From: Thermoplasmatota archaeon
GTDB lineage: Archaea; Thermoplasmatota; E2; DHVEG-1
Reading direction: 5' to 3'
Assembly (NCBI GenBank): GCA_030605515.1
Contig: JAUWIE010000073.1
Coordinates: 1 to 10,622, forward strand
Length of the DNA stretch: 10,622 nucleotides
Shown: positions 1-4,996 of the stretch, one piece after another
Position numbering within the stretch: the first letter of the stretch is position 1
How the letters are laid out: each line of letters starts with the position of its first letter
Translations under genes and position numbers: made by a program
Notes under the pieces: generated by a model
Seen by the model: the letters and a program-made list of their open reading frames with translations, nothing else
Database searches by the model: none
Told to the model about the DNA's origin: nothing

Positions 1-2
1 GT

Positions 3-344
3 AGGGACCACGGCAAGGTAAAAGGTAAACCAGATTTGAGAATCAAGCTAGTTATTGATGATGGTGCCGGAGCAGTTAATGGTATAATAGGGAAAGAAAT
101 CACTGAGAAGTTACTAGGAAAAACATTAGAAGAAAGTAAAAAAATGGTTGAAAAATCAAAAAATAAAAACGAGTTAATTGATGAGATGAACTCTAGGTTG
201 TTTGCCCGTAGAATTTGTGTTAAGGGTAATGCGCTTGGTGATGAGTTTGGTACTACAGTTATTGTAAAAGAGGCAAAGGTTATTGATGTTGATATTAAAA
301 ATGAAGCTGAAAAGCTATCTCAGAAATTGGAGGAATTGCAATGA
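3..344 (+). CDS. rpa: Replication protein A (RPA) single-strand DNA-binding protein, C-terminal part (5' end outside window)
   Basis: This is the last ~113 residues of an archaeal RPA-type protein, which coats single-stranded DNA during replication, repair and recombination. The reading frame is open to the left edge: residues before the first possible internal start (TTG at 36) read RDHGKVKGKPD. This matches the end of the zinc-ribbon (…C-x-x-HG) that precedes the last OB fold in euryarchaeal RPAs, and the codon cut by the window edge ends in GT, compatible with Cys. The OB-fold signature LRIKLVIDDGAGAVNGI follows. Later come a helix-rich insertion (about residues 35-60 of the visible part), the strand motif FARRICVKGNALGDEFG and a short charged tail. 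The stop overlaps the start of the next gene (ATGA at 341-344), so the two are probably translationally coupled. Family assignment is from motif recognition; only the internal TTG keeps a start inside the window, so I treat the gene as partial. Confidence 0.85.
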   Translation, partial: RDHGKVKGKPDLRIKLVIDDGAGAVNGIIGKEITEKLLGKTLEESKKMVEKSKNKNELIDEMNSRLFARRICVKGNALGDEFGTTVIVKEAKVIDVDIKNEAEKLSQKLEELQ

Positions 345-1252
345 AACGAGAGACCGCCTGGAGGGTTTTTGCAGGGGAGTACAATGATTCAACCTTTGAA
401 ATAAAAGGCGAAGGAGAAATGACTCCGTCATATGTTGTTACTCCTCTTGGAGCTAGGGTTAACAGGTTATTTATCGTTGGAGTATTAACTGATGTAGAAA
501 ATATTTCTGAGAGCGGGGATTTATTTAGAGCTCATGTTTCTGATCCAACTGGTATTTTCACATTATATTCTGGTCAGTATCAGCAAAACGCTACAGATGC
601 TCTTACTAATATTGAAGCCCCTGCATTTGTTGCAGTCATTGGTAAAGCACGAACTTATACACCTGAAGAAGGATCGATATATGTTTCTATTCGCCCTGAG
701 AGAATCATGGAAGTAAACGCGGATGTAAGAGACCAATGGATTTTAGAGACATGTAATAGTACAAAGGACCGTATAGAAGCTGTATTAGAAGCAAATAAGA
801 TGAGTGAAACCAATTCCCATGAATTAAGAAAACTTGGTTATAGTAGACCTCTTTCTGAAGGAATAATTGCAGCGATTAAACATTATGAAAATATTGATGT
901 TAGCAAGTATTTGACTTTGATTCATGAATCCATCCAATATATTAATCCAAGTACTGAGAAATTACCTGATCTTAAAATAGATGATAATAATAAAGAAGAA
1001 AAGAAAGAAAAAGTAGAGACCAAAGAAGAAAAAGAACCTGAAGACGAAGGCGATGATTCTGAGAAAATTGAAAATACAGTCTTAGAAATTATAAAAGATA
1101 TGGAGGGTGATGACGGAGCTTCCTGGGATGCAATTACGAAGAAATGTGAAAAAGCAGGGCTTGATAAGGACCCTATTGAGGAAGCACTCACCGCATTAAT
1201 GGATAAAGGCTTGATATATGAGCCTGTTCTCGGAACAATTAAAACTACTTGA
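341..1252 (+). CDS. rpap: RPA-associated protein (COG3390-type), OB fold plus C-terminal winged helix
   Basis: This 303-residue protein is the usual genomic partner of archaeal RPA; haloarchaeal rpa1-rpap1 and rpa3-rpap3 pairs are the known examples. It probably acts in or beside the RPA complex on single-stranded DNA. Residues ~3-35 carry the family's N-terminal segment (ETAWRVFAGEY, then YVVTPLGARVNRLFIVGVL). Residues ~38-125 form an OB-like barrel ending in VSIRPERI. Residues ~130-205 are helical. Residues ~210-242 are a Lys/Glu/Asp-rich, low-complexity linker. Residues ~243-300 look like a winged helix (IIKDMEGDDGASWDAI, then ALTALMDKGLIYEPVLG), similar in design to the C-terminal wing of eukaryotic RPA32 and MCM. 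The ATG at 341 overlaps the stop of rpa in the -1 phase, which fixes the start. Family assignment is from motifs and from the operon; biochemical role is inferred. Confidence 0.85.
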   Translation: MKRETAWRVFAGEYNDSTFEIKGEGEMTPSYVVTPLGARVNRLFIVGVLTDVENISESGDLFRAHVSDPTGIFTLYSGQYQQNATDALTNIEAPAFVAVIGKARTYTPEEGSIYVSIRPERIMEVNADVRDQWILETCNSTKDRIEAVLEANKMSETNSHELRKLGYSRPLSEGIIAAIKHYENIDVSKYLTLIHESIQYINPSTEKLPDLKIDDNNKEEKKEKVETKEEKEPEDEGDDSEKIENTVLEIIKDMEGDDGASWDAITKKCEKAGLDKDPIEEALTALMDKGLIYEPVLGTIKTT

Positions 1253-1268
1253 GTAAAAATTCCTTATG

Positions 1269-1290
1269 ATTTTTTGTCATTGTTTCATTT
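1269..1290 (+). terminator. Probable T-tract terminator after the rpa-rpap operon
   Basis: Within 40 bases after the rpap stop there are T runs (six Ts at 1270-1275, then further short runs to 1290). Archaeal RNA polymerase terminates at such tracts without needing a hairpin. A 5-bp inverted repeat, TGTCA/TGACA (1275-1279 and 1291-1295), overlaps it and may be accidental. Confidence 0.45.
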
Positions 1291-1310
1291 TGACATTTTA
1301 ACGAGATAAC

Positions 1311-1318
1311 TTTATATA
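1311..1318 (+). promoter_or_regulatory. TATA box for the 94-residue protein gene
   Basis: TTTATATA lies about 50 bases before the ATG at 1368. With the usual archaeal spacing of ~25 bp to the initiation site, transcription would start near 1341-1345. That gives a leader of ~25 nt that contains the Shine-Dalgarno. Confidence 0.6.
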
Positions 1319-1357
1319 TCATGTTTTAAAGATGTTATCTTAGGATTAGATAGGAAA

Positions 1358-1363
1358 GGTGAT
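1358..1363 (+). promoter_or_regulatory. Strong Shine-Dalgarno that decides the start of the 94-residue gene
   Basis: GGTGAT is an exact match to the core anti-Shine-Dalgarno complement of archaeal 16S rRNA and ends 4 bases before ATG 1368. The in-frame GTG at 1359 lies inside this element, so GTG cannot be the start and ATG 1368 is preferred. Confidence 0.75.
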
Positions 1364-1367
1364 ATCA

Positions 1368-1652
1368 ATGAATGAAAATTATAAGAAAGGAAGTAAGAAA
1401 TATCCCTCCTTGTATGATGCTTTTAATCCAGGGGATAGAGTAAAACGAGTTTATAAGGATAAGAAAGGTAAATCACAAGAATATAAGGGTATTATACTTG
1501 GGATTGAAAAGGAAAGTATTGAAGTTTATTGGGATACCCTTAATGGAAAATTTAGACCTAAAGATATGGATGTTACATTTACTACATGTCCAATTTATGA
1601 AATCTTTAAAGGAAATGAGTATTATTCTCCTATAAAAAGAGAGCAAATTTGA
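1368..1652 (+). CDS. Small basic hypothetical protein, SH3/KOW-like
   Basis: This 94-residue protein is not one I can assign to a named family. It has a Lys/Tyr-rich N-terminus, then residues ~21-65 (PGDRVKRVY, YKGIILGIEKESIEVYWDT, GKFRP) in the rhythm of a small five-stranded SH3/Tudor/KOW barrel: GD-V-x-x-V, a turn with Gly/Lys, GIILGI, I-x-V-x-W. Such barrels often bind RNA, DNA or ribosomes, so a nucleic-acid role is plausible but inferred. The C-terminal ~30 residues (FTTCPIYEIF, YYSP) are less structured and contain the single Cys. It has its own TATA box and a strong Shine-Dalgarno, unlike most neighbours, and sits 115 bases after rpap in the same direction but is probably a separate transcript. 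Coding quality looks good (regular codon use, clear start and stop). Confidence 0.7.
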   Translation: MNENYKKGSKKYPSLYDAFNPGDRVKRVYKDKKGKSQEYKGIILGIEKESIEVYWDTLNGKFRPKDMDVTFTTCPIYEIFKGNEYYSPIKREQI

Positions 1653-1663
1653 TTACTCTCACA

Positions 1664-1683
1664 CTTTTTATATATACTTTTTA
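1664..1683 (+). terminator. Probable T-tract terminator after the 94-residue gene
   Basis: Two T runs (1665-1669 and 1678-1682) separated by an AT-only stretch begin 12 bases after the TGA stop. No GC stem is present; this is the usual U-rich archaeal type. Confidence 0.45.
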
Positions 1684-1695
1684 AAACATCTATAA

Positions 1696-1723
1696 ATGTC
1701 CATTTGTATATATTTTAGGACAT
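1696..1723. repeat. Inverted repeat ATGTCC…GGACAT flanking a TATA-like run
   Basis: Perfect 6-bp arms (1696-1701 and 1718-1723) are separated by 16 bases containing TATATATT. The layout resembles an operator overlapping a promoter, or an 18-22 bp spaced dyad for a dimeric regulator. No gene starts at the distance expected from this TATA run (~1740), so its target is unclear. Six-bp arms in AT-rich DNA can occur by chance, though the GG/CC content makes this somewhat less likely. Confidence 0.3.
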
Positions 1724-1825
1724 ATTTTTATATAATTTTTTGAAAAACAATTAATTTTATTACATAATTATTATATTTTGATAAGAACTGTCAATTATAT
1801 CTGGTAACACTTGTACAACAAATTC

Positions 1826-1840
1826 TTTATAAGTATAAAT
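1826..1840 (+). promoter_or_regulatory. Possible TATA element for the 48-codon ORF
   Basis: TTTATAAG followed by TATAAAT is centred ~27 bases before ATG 1861, the spacing that would make a leaderless mRNA. In such AT-rich DNA this is weak evidence alone. Confidence 0.3.
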
Positions 1841-1860
1841 CTAAAAAATACTTTGAAAAT

Positions 1861-2007
1861 ATGCTAGTAATAGGATTGCTATCAACCAAAGAAGAAGCAA
1901 ACGAAATTCAATATATTGCAAAAATTTGCACATTAGAAGACAGAATTCGTTATATTGTACGGATGCAAAAAATAAAAGAAATGCTTAAAGATCATAAAAA
2001 ATCCTGA
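1861..2007 (+). CDS. Possible small protein of 48 residues, or remnant of a longer gene
   Basis: From ATG 1861 the frame encodes 48 residues with a protein-like composition: a hydrophobic start (MLVIGLLSTKEEANEIQY) and then a charged helix ending in KEMLKDHKKS. There is no Shine-Dalgarno, but a TATA-like element at leaderless spacing precedes it. The same frame is open back to 1768 and continues to look coding (LYFDKNCQLYLVTLVQQILY), without any ATG, GTG or TTG before 1861. This suggests either an unusual start further up or, more likely, the decayed 3' end of a longer gene whose 5' part is gone. I recognise no family. It stops 58 bases before dtdA and could share its transcript. Confidence 0.35.
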   Translation: MLVIGLLSTKEEANEIQYIAKICTLEDRIRYIVRMQKIKEMLKDHKKS

Positions 2008-2036
2008 TATAGCAAAATTAAAAAAAACAACATCTG

Positions 2037-2061
2037 TTTTCATCTACAAAAAGGATGAAAA
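2037..2061 (+). promoter_or_regulatory. 8-bp hairpin immediately upstream of the dtdA start codon
   Basis: TTTTCATC (2037-2044) and GATGAAAA (2054-2061) are perfect complements around a 9-base loop, ending 4 bases before ATG 2066. The 3' arm and the loop edge include the only Shine-Dalgarno-like bases (AAGGATG). In RNA the stem could therefore hide the ribosome-binding region or act as a protein site; alternatively it is a DNA operator. Function is inferred. Confidence 0.45.
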
Positions 2062-2065
2062 AACC

Positions 2066-2938
2066 ATGACTATTTTAATAATATCCTCAACTGAAGACAC
2101 GGCTAGTAGTAATATCAAAAAAGAACTCTTGCAACAATCCAGTTGGGATGAAAAAGATACTTTTTATGACAACACAGTTTATAAACACTCTAAAATGAAA
2201 AACATACACATTGCAACAATAAATGATAGTATGATACATCATGAAAACATCGATAAAGAAATTGAAGAGAAACTTGGTATCAAACCAAAACAAGCTATTT
2301 TTTTATCCCGTCATAGAAGCAAAACAGGAGAACCAACACTAACAGCACATCCTATTGGTAACTATGGAAAAGCACAGTTCGGAGGAAAAACAAGAACACT
2401 TCCTAAATCATCGCCGCATATTATGACATATTTGATTAGAATGATGAAAAAAAACGCAAAACAAGCAAAGCTTTACCATAAAGTATGTCTTGAAGTTACA
2501 CACCATGGACCCTATCTTGACATCCCTGCTCTTTTTGTAGAAGTAGGAAGTACAGAAGAAGAATGGAAAAAACAAAAACCAGCAAAGATAGTAGCAAAAT
2601 CAATACTAGAAACCCTCATATCATATTATAATAAAGAAAATTTATTCAAGGAATCAAAAGTGCTACTTGGTGTTGGTGGTGGGCACTATGCTCCAAGATT
2701 CACAGATGTTGTATTTGAAAAAAAAGCATCATTTGGTCATATGATTCCTAAATATCAGATAGAAGCAGGAAATATAGATAGTGAAATGCTTGAAAAAGCG
2801 CTAGAGGCAACACCTGAAGTTAAAGGAGTATATCTTCATAGAAAAGCATTAAAGAAATCACAAATATCAGAGTATAAAAAATGGTTCCAAGAGATTGGCA
2901 CTCCTGTTATTTCTAGCAAAGATATACCTAATTTATAA
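2066..2938 (+). CDS. dtdA: D-aminoacyl-tRNA deacylase, archaeal/plant DtdA (GEK1) family
   Basis: This 290-residue cytosolic enzyme hydrolyses D-amino acids wrongly attached to tRNA and so keeps D-residues out of proteins. The archaeal DtdA family is zinc-dependent and unrelated to bacterial Dtd. Family motifs appear in order: FLSRHRSKTGEPTLTAHPIGN (~79-99), GGKTRTLPKSSPHIM (~106-120), CLEVTHHGPYLDIPALFVEVGS (~141-162), GVGGGHYAPRFTD (~202-214) and FGHMIPKY (~223-230). His146/His147 and His207 lie in the likely metal/active-site blocks. Length is typical. ATG 2066 is chosen because the N-terminal strand MTILIISSTEDTAS begins the conserved fold; a hairpin sits just before it. Its TAA (2936-2938) overlaps the opposing gene's 3' end, so the two transcripts are antisense at their tails. 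Confidence 0.93.
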   Translation: MTILIISSTEDTASSNIKKELLQQSSWDEKDTFYDNTVYKHSKMKNIHIATINDSMIHHENIDKEIEEKLGIKPKQAIFLSRHRSKTGEPTLTAHPIGNYGKAQFGGKTRTLPKSSPHIMTYLIRMMKKNAKQAKLYHKVCLEVTHHGPYLDIPALFVEVGSTEEEWKKQKPAKIVAKSILETLISYYNKENLFKESKVLLGVGGGHYAPRFTDVVFEKKASFGHMIPKYQIEAGNIDSEMLEKALEATPEVKGVYLHRKALKKSQISEYKKWFQEIGTPVISSKDIPNL

Positions 2939-3862
2939 AGTGATGTTTTTCTTTGCAAGAATATGAGCATTTCTTAATGGCTCAGGAATTTTATAATTGC
3001 AAAAATGATTAACGATTTTATTAGATGTTTCAAAAGAAATTTTATGACCTGGAGAAACAAAAACTGGTTTTTTTATTTTTTTCGATGAAAACAAGGTATA
3101 TCCCCTTTTTTGATTATTTATTTTTACAACATTGCCATCTATTTTACCATATAGTAAACTCTTAGCAACACCAATAGTTGGAATATCTAGTAAAACACCT
3201 ACATGAGAAGCTAATCCAATATTATATGGATGTAGAATTCCGTTTCCATCAAGCATTAATACTGTTGGTTTTGATTTGATTTTTTTAAATAGTTTTTCAA
3301 TTACTGGTAGTTCTCTATATACTAAATATGTAGATATATAAGGAAAATATGTTTTTGCATGAACAATTTTTTCTTCAATTACTTCTCTTGCATCATAATC
3401 CATTACTACACATGCACCATATACATCATCAAACTCATTATTTGGATATGCTACATCGATACCAGCGACGGTTTCAATCTTATTGAAACTATCTTTTAAA
3501 ATAATTTTTTTACTTAGTTTAATTTGCTCTTCTCTCAGTTTTTTAAGAGGATAATCTGTGTGAAAATCCTCATATAAAACATTGTCAAAATCAGTTATTT
3601 GGCCGTCATTTACAAGAACATCATCTTGTTTTAATCTTCTAATTTTATCGTCTATACCAAGTCCAAATCCTCCAAGTTTCCCATCTGAATGAACTATCTT
3701 ATAACATGGCATGTCATCAGCATTGGGGTTTTGATTCATCATCCGCCCTACTGCTCTTGATGCGATTTTATCACCTAATGCATTTGCTACAGCTCCATAT
3801 GAAGAAATCTTTCCTTGTGGAATCTGTCGGACTAGATCATATGTGTACTCAAAAAGGTTCAT
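2933..3862 (-). CDS. nfi: Fusion protein: O6-alkylguanine-DNA alkyltransferase (AGT) domain plus endonuclease V
   Basis: This 309-residue two-domain DNA repair protein has an AGT DNA-binding/active-site domain at residues ~1-88, without the usual N-terminal AGT domain. It shows IPQGKISSYGAVA, the Arg finger in SRAVGRMMNQNP (Arg36) and PCYKIV with nucleophile Cys53. Residues ~105-309 are endonuclease V, which nicks beside deaminated bases such as hypoxanthine. Its catalytic residues are GIDVAY Asp136, YRELP Glu184, LDGNGILHP Asp205 and His211, and IGLASHVGV and PTIGVAKSL are also present. The AGT-EndoV order matches a bifunctional protein characterised from Ferroplasma acidarmanus. Two oddities: the normally conserved His after the Cys (PCHR) is Tyr54, and the EndoV wedge motif PYIP reads PYIS (174-177). 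An upstream start at 4090 is possible in frame, but those 76 residues lie antisense to the metallohydrolase gene and resemble no AGT; MNLFEYTY at 3862 fits the domain boundary. Divergent from the next gene with a 70-base gap. Confidence 0.9.
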   Translation of the reverse strand: MNLFEYTYDLVRQIPQGKISSYGAVANALGDKIASRAVGRMMNQNPNADDMPCYKIVHSDGKLGGFGLGIDDKIRRLKQDDVLVNDGQITDFDNVLYEDFHTDYPLKKLREEQIKLSKKIILKDSFNKIETVAGIDVAYPNNEFDDVYGACVVMDYDAREVIEEKIVHAKTYFPYISTYLVYRELPVIEKLFKKIKSKPTVLMLDGNGILHPYNIGLASHVGVLLDIPTIGVAKSLLYGKIDGNVVKINNQKRGYTLFSSKKIKKPVFVSPGHKISFETSNKIVNHFCNYKIPEPLRNAHILAKKNITL

Positions 3863-3932
3863 AAATAAAAATAAGCTACGCTTTGTAAATACTTTTCTAT
3901 GCGAAAAAGAAAAATTGGGTAAACTTGATAGA

Positions 3933-4703
3933 ATGGATAAAATTAAGTTCCTTGGAACAGCAGGTTCAAGATTTGTAGTAATAAAGCAACTTAGAGCATC
4001 AGGTGGTATCTGGATTACTCTTGATGATACTAATTTTTTGATAGATCCAGGACCAGGTTCTCTTGTTCGATGTCTGTCAAGTAAGCCCAAATTAAATCCA
4101 ATGGATTTAGGTGGTATAATATTAACACATCAACATATTGATCATTCAAATGATATCAACATTATGATTGAAGCGATGACTAACGGTGGTTTTAAAAAAA
4201 GGGGTGTAGTATTTGCACCACAAGAAGCACTTGATGTTGATTCAGCTATTCATGATTATTTAAGGGAATATGTTGAAAAAATTGAAATTTTAAAAGAAAA
4301 AGAAAACTATTTTCTTGGTAATATTTCATTTTCAACTTCTGTAAAACATGTTCACGGGGTTGAAACATATGGTCTAAATATTCATGGAAGTAATCATTCA
4401 ATATCATTAATTTCAGATACAAAATATTTCGAAAAACTTGAAACATATTACAAAGAAGATATACTTATTATCAATATTGTACTTTCAGAAGAAAGAGATA
4501 ATATTTTACATTTATCGTTAAAGGATGTTGAAAAAATTATTTCTGCTAATAAGCCAAAATTGTGTATTCTGACTCATTTTGGTATGACTATGATTAAGGC
4601 AAAACCATGGGAAATTGCAGAGAGTCTTTCTAAGAGACTTGGAGTTAAGGTTATTGCAGCTAGAGACGGGATGGAGATTAATTTAAATAGTTATATGTAT
4701 TGA
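3933..4703 (+). CDS. Metallo-beta-lactamase-fold hydrolase
   Basis: This 256-residue MBL-fold protein is probably a dinuclear-metal hydrolase. It has an N-terminal strand MDKIKFLGTAGSR, FLIDPGPGSL (~36-44), LTHQHIDHSND with the H-x-H-x-D-H motif (His66, His68, Asp70, His71), VKHVHG (His141), LISDTKYF (Asp162) and a late ILTHFGMTM (His215). That is a complete set of MBL metal ligands. NILHLSLKDVEKII (His193) resembles the HLS motif seen in phosphodiesterase-like MBL proteins. No beta-CASP or RNase Z exosite domain is visible, so the substrate is unknown. ATG 3933 is chosen because conserved sequence begins there; an in-frame GTG at 3843 would overlap the divergent repair gene and add 30 non-conserved-looking residues. 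It shares a 70-base promoter region with the AGT-EndoV gene, which may mean common control, but a repair role is not shown. Confidence 0.85.
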   Translation: MDKIKFLGTAGSRFVVIKQLRASGGIWITLDDTNFLIDPGPGSLVRCLSSKPKLNPMDLGGIILTHQHIDHSNDINIMIEAMTNGGFKKRGVVFAPQEALDVDSAIHDYLREYVEKIEILKEKENYFLGNISFSTSVKHVHGVETYGLNIHGSNHSISLISDTKYFEKLETYYKEDILIINIVLSEERDNILHLSLKDVEKIISANKPKLCILTHFGMTMIKAKPWEIAESLSKRLGVKVIAARDGMEINLNSYMY

Positions 4704-4743
4704 ACGATATATGATTAGAGACATACAAAAAATTATATTAAAA

Positions 4744-4757
4744 GATATACAAATATA
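4744..4757 (+). promoter_or_regulatory. TATA-like element before the 34-residue microprotein gene
   Basis: ATATACAAATATAG is centred near 4750, giving a predicted transcription start around 4776 and a ~14-nt leader that would just include the AGGAG ribosome-binding site. Weak on its own, stronger in combination. Confidence 0.4.
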
Positions 4758-4780
4758 GCTCTTTATTCTAAAAGAAAAAA

Positions 4781-4785
4781 AGGAG
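4781..4785 (+). promoter_or_regulatory. Shine-Dalgarno of the 34-residue microprotein gene
   Basis: AGGAG ends 4 bases before ATG 4790. Several larger genes here lack any such site, so its presence argues that this short ORF is translated. Confidence 0.6.
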
Positions 4786-4789
4786 AAAT

Positions 4790-4894
4790 ATGAATAAATT
4801 AAATATTATATTTCTTTTAATTGCATTATTTTTTTCCATAATTATGTCTCCCTATATACTACTGAAAAAGAAGTTTTTATTTAAATGTTTCTAA
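4790..4894 (+). CDS. Putative 34-residue single-pass membrane microprotein
   Basis: A complete short ORF (ATG 4790, TAA 4892-4894) encodes MNKLNIIFLLIALFFSIIMS and then PYILLKKKFLFKCF. About 20 hydrophobic residues (~4-24) form one predicted membrane helix, followed by Lys26-28, which by the positive-inside rule would put the C-terminus in the cytoplasm. It also ends with a Cys near the C-terminus. A TATA-like element, an AGGAG ribosome-binding site at good spacing, a start codon and a stop are all present. I recognise no family; proteins this short are routinely missed by annotation. It lies 86 bases after the MBL hydrolase and 102 bases before the radical SAM gene, all on the + strand. Caution: AT-rich codons easily give hydrophobic Phe/Ile/Leu runs by chance, so conservation is the deciding test. 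Confidence 0.45.
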   Translation: MNKLNIIFLLIALFFSIIMSPYILLKKKFLFKCF

Positions 4895-4932
4895 TTAAAT
4901 ATTTATAAAAAAGAAGAAAAAAGTAGATTATC

Positions 4933-4950
4933 TTGAGAATAAGCTCTCAA
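4933..4950. repeat. Inverted repeat TTGAGA…TCTCAA next to the radical SAM promoter
   Basis: Perfect 6-bp arms (4933-4938, 4945-4950) around a 6-base spacer lie only 5 bases before the TATA region. This is the position where an archaeal activator or repressor would contact DNA beside TBP/TFB. A regulatory role is inferred. Confidence 0.4.
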
Positions 4951-4955
4951 ATGGT

Positions 4956-4972
4956 AATATAAATTTTATAAT
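4956..4972 (+). promoter_or_regulatory. TATA box for the radical SAM gene, leaderless mRNA likely
   Basis: The stretch contains TATAAA (4958-4963) and TTTTATAAT (4964-4972). The second is centred ~28 bases before ATG 4997 and no Shine-Dalgarno precedes that ATG, so transcription probably starts at or within a few bases of the start codon. Confidence 0.55.
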
Positions 4973-4996
4973 CACCAATGTATTAGCATAATAGCA

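Larger units (their letters stand above)
1653..2065. other. 413-base AT-rich gap between the 94-residue gene and dtdA
   Basis: The stretch is extremely AT-rich from 1653 to ~1800 and shows no convincing gene there. It holds a T-tract terminator, a 6-bp inverted repeat around a TATA-like run (1696-1723), a possible short ORF ending at 2007 that is open without a stop from 1768, and an 8-bp hairpin directly before dtdA (2037-2061). No tRNA-like cloverleaf or repeat array was seen. Confidence 0.6.

Noticed and set aside
922..1191. 89-residue minus-strand ORF, Ser/Phe-rich
   Set aside because: It is the antisense reading of the Lys/Glu-rich linker and winged helix of the RPA-associated protein; low-complexity composition is a mirror effect.
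1275..1295. TGTCA/TGACA dyad in the leader region after rpap
   Set aside because: A 5-bp dyad in T-rich DNA is expected by chance; noted only inside the terminator entry.
1653..1800. CRISPR array or mobile-element end in the AT-rich gap
   Set aside because: No repeated unit, no terminal inverted repeats with target duplication and no transposase fragments were found.
3863..4090. Extension of the AGT-EndoV protein by 76 residues to a start at 4090
   Set aside because: The extra residues lie antisense to the conserved first third of the MBL hydrolase, resemble no AGT N-terminal domain, and ATG 3862 sits exactly at the usual start of this domain type.
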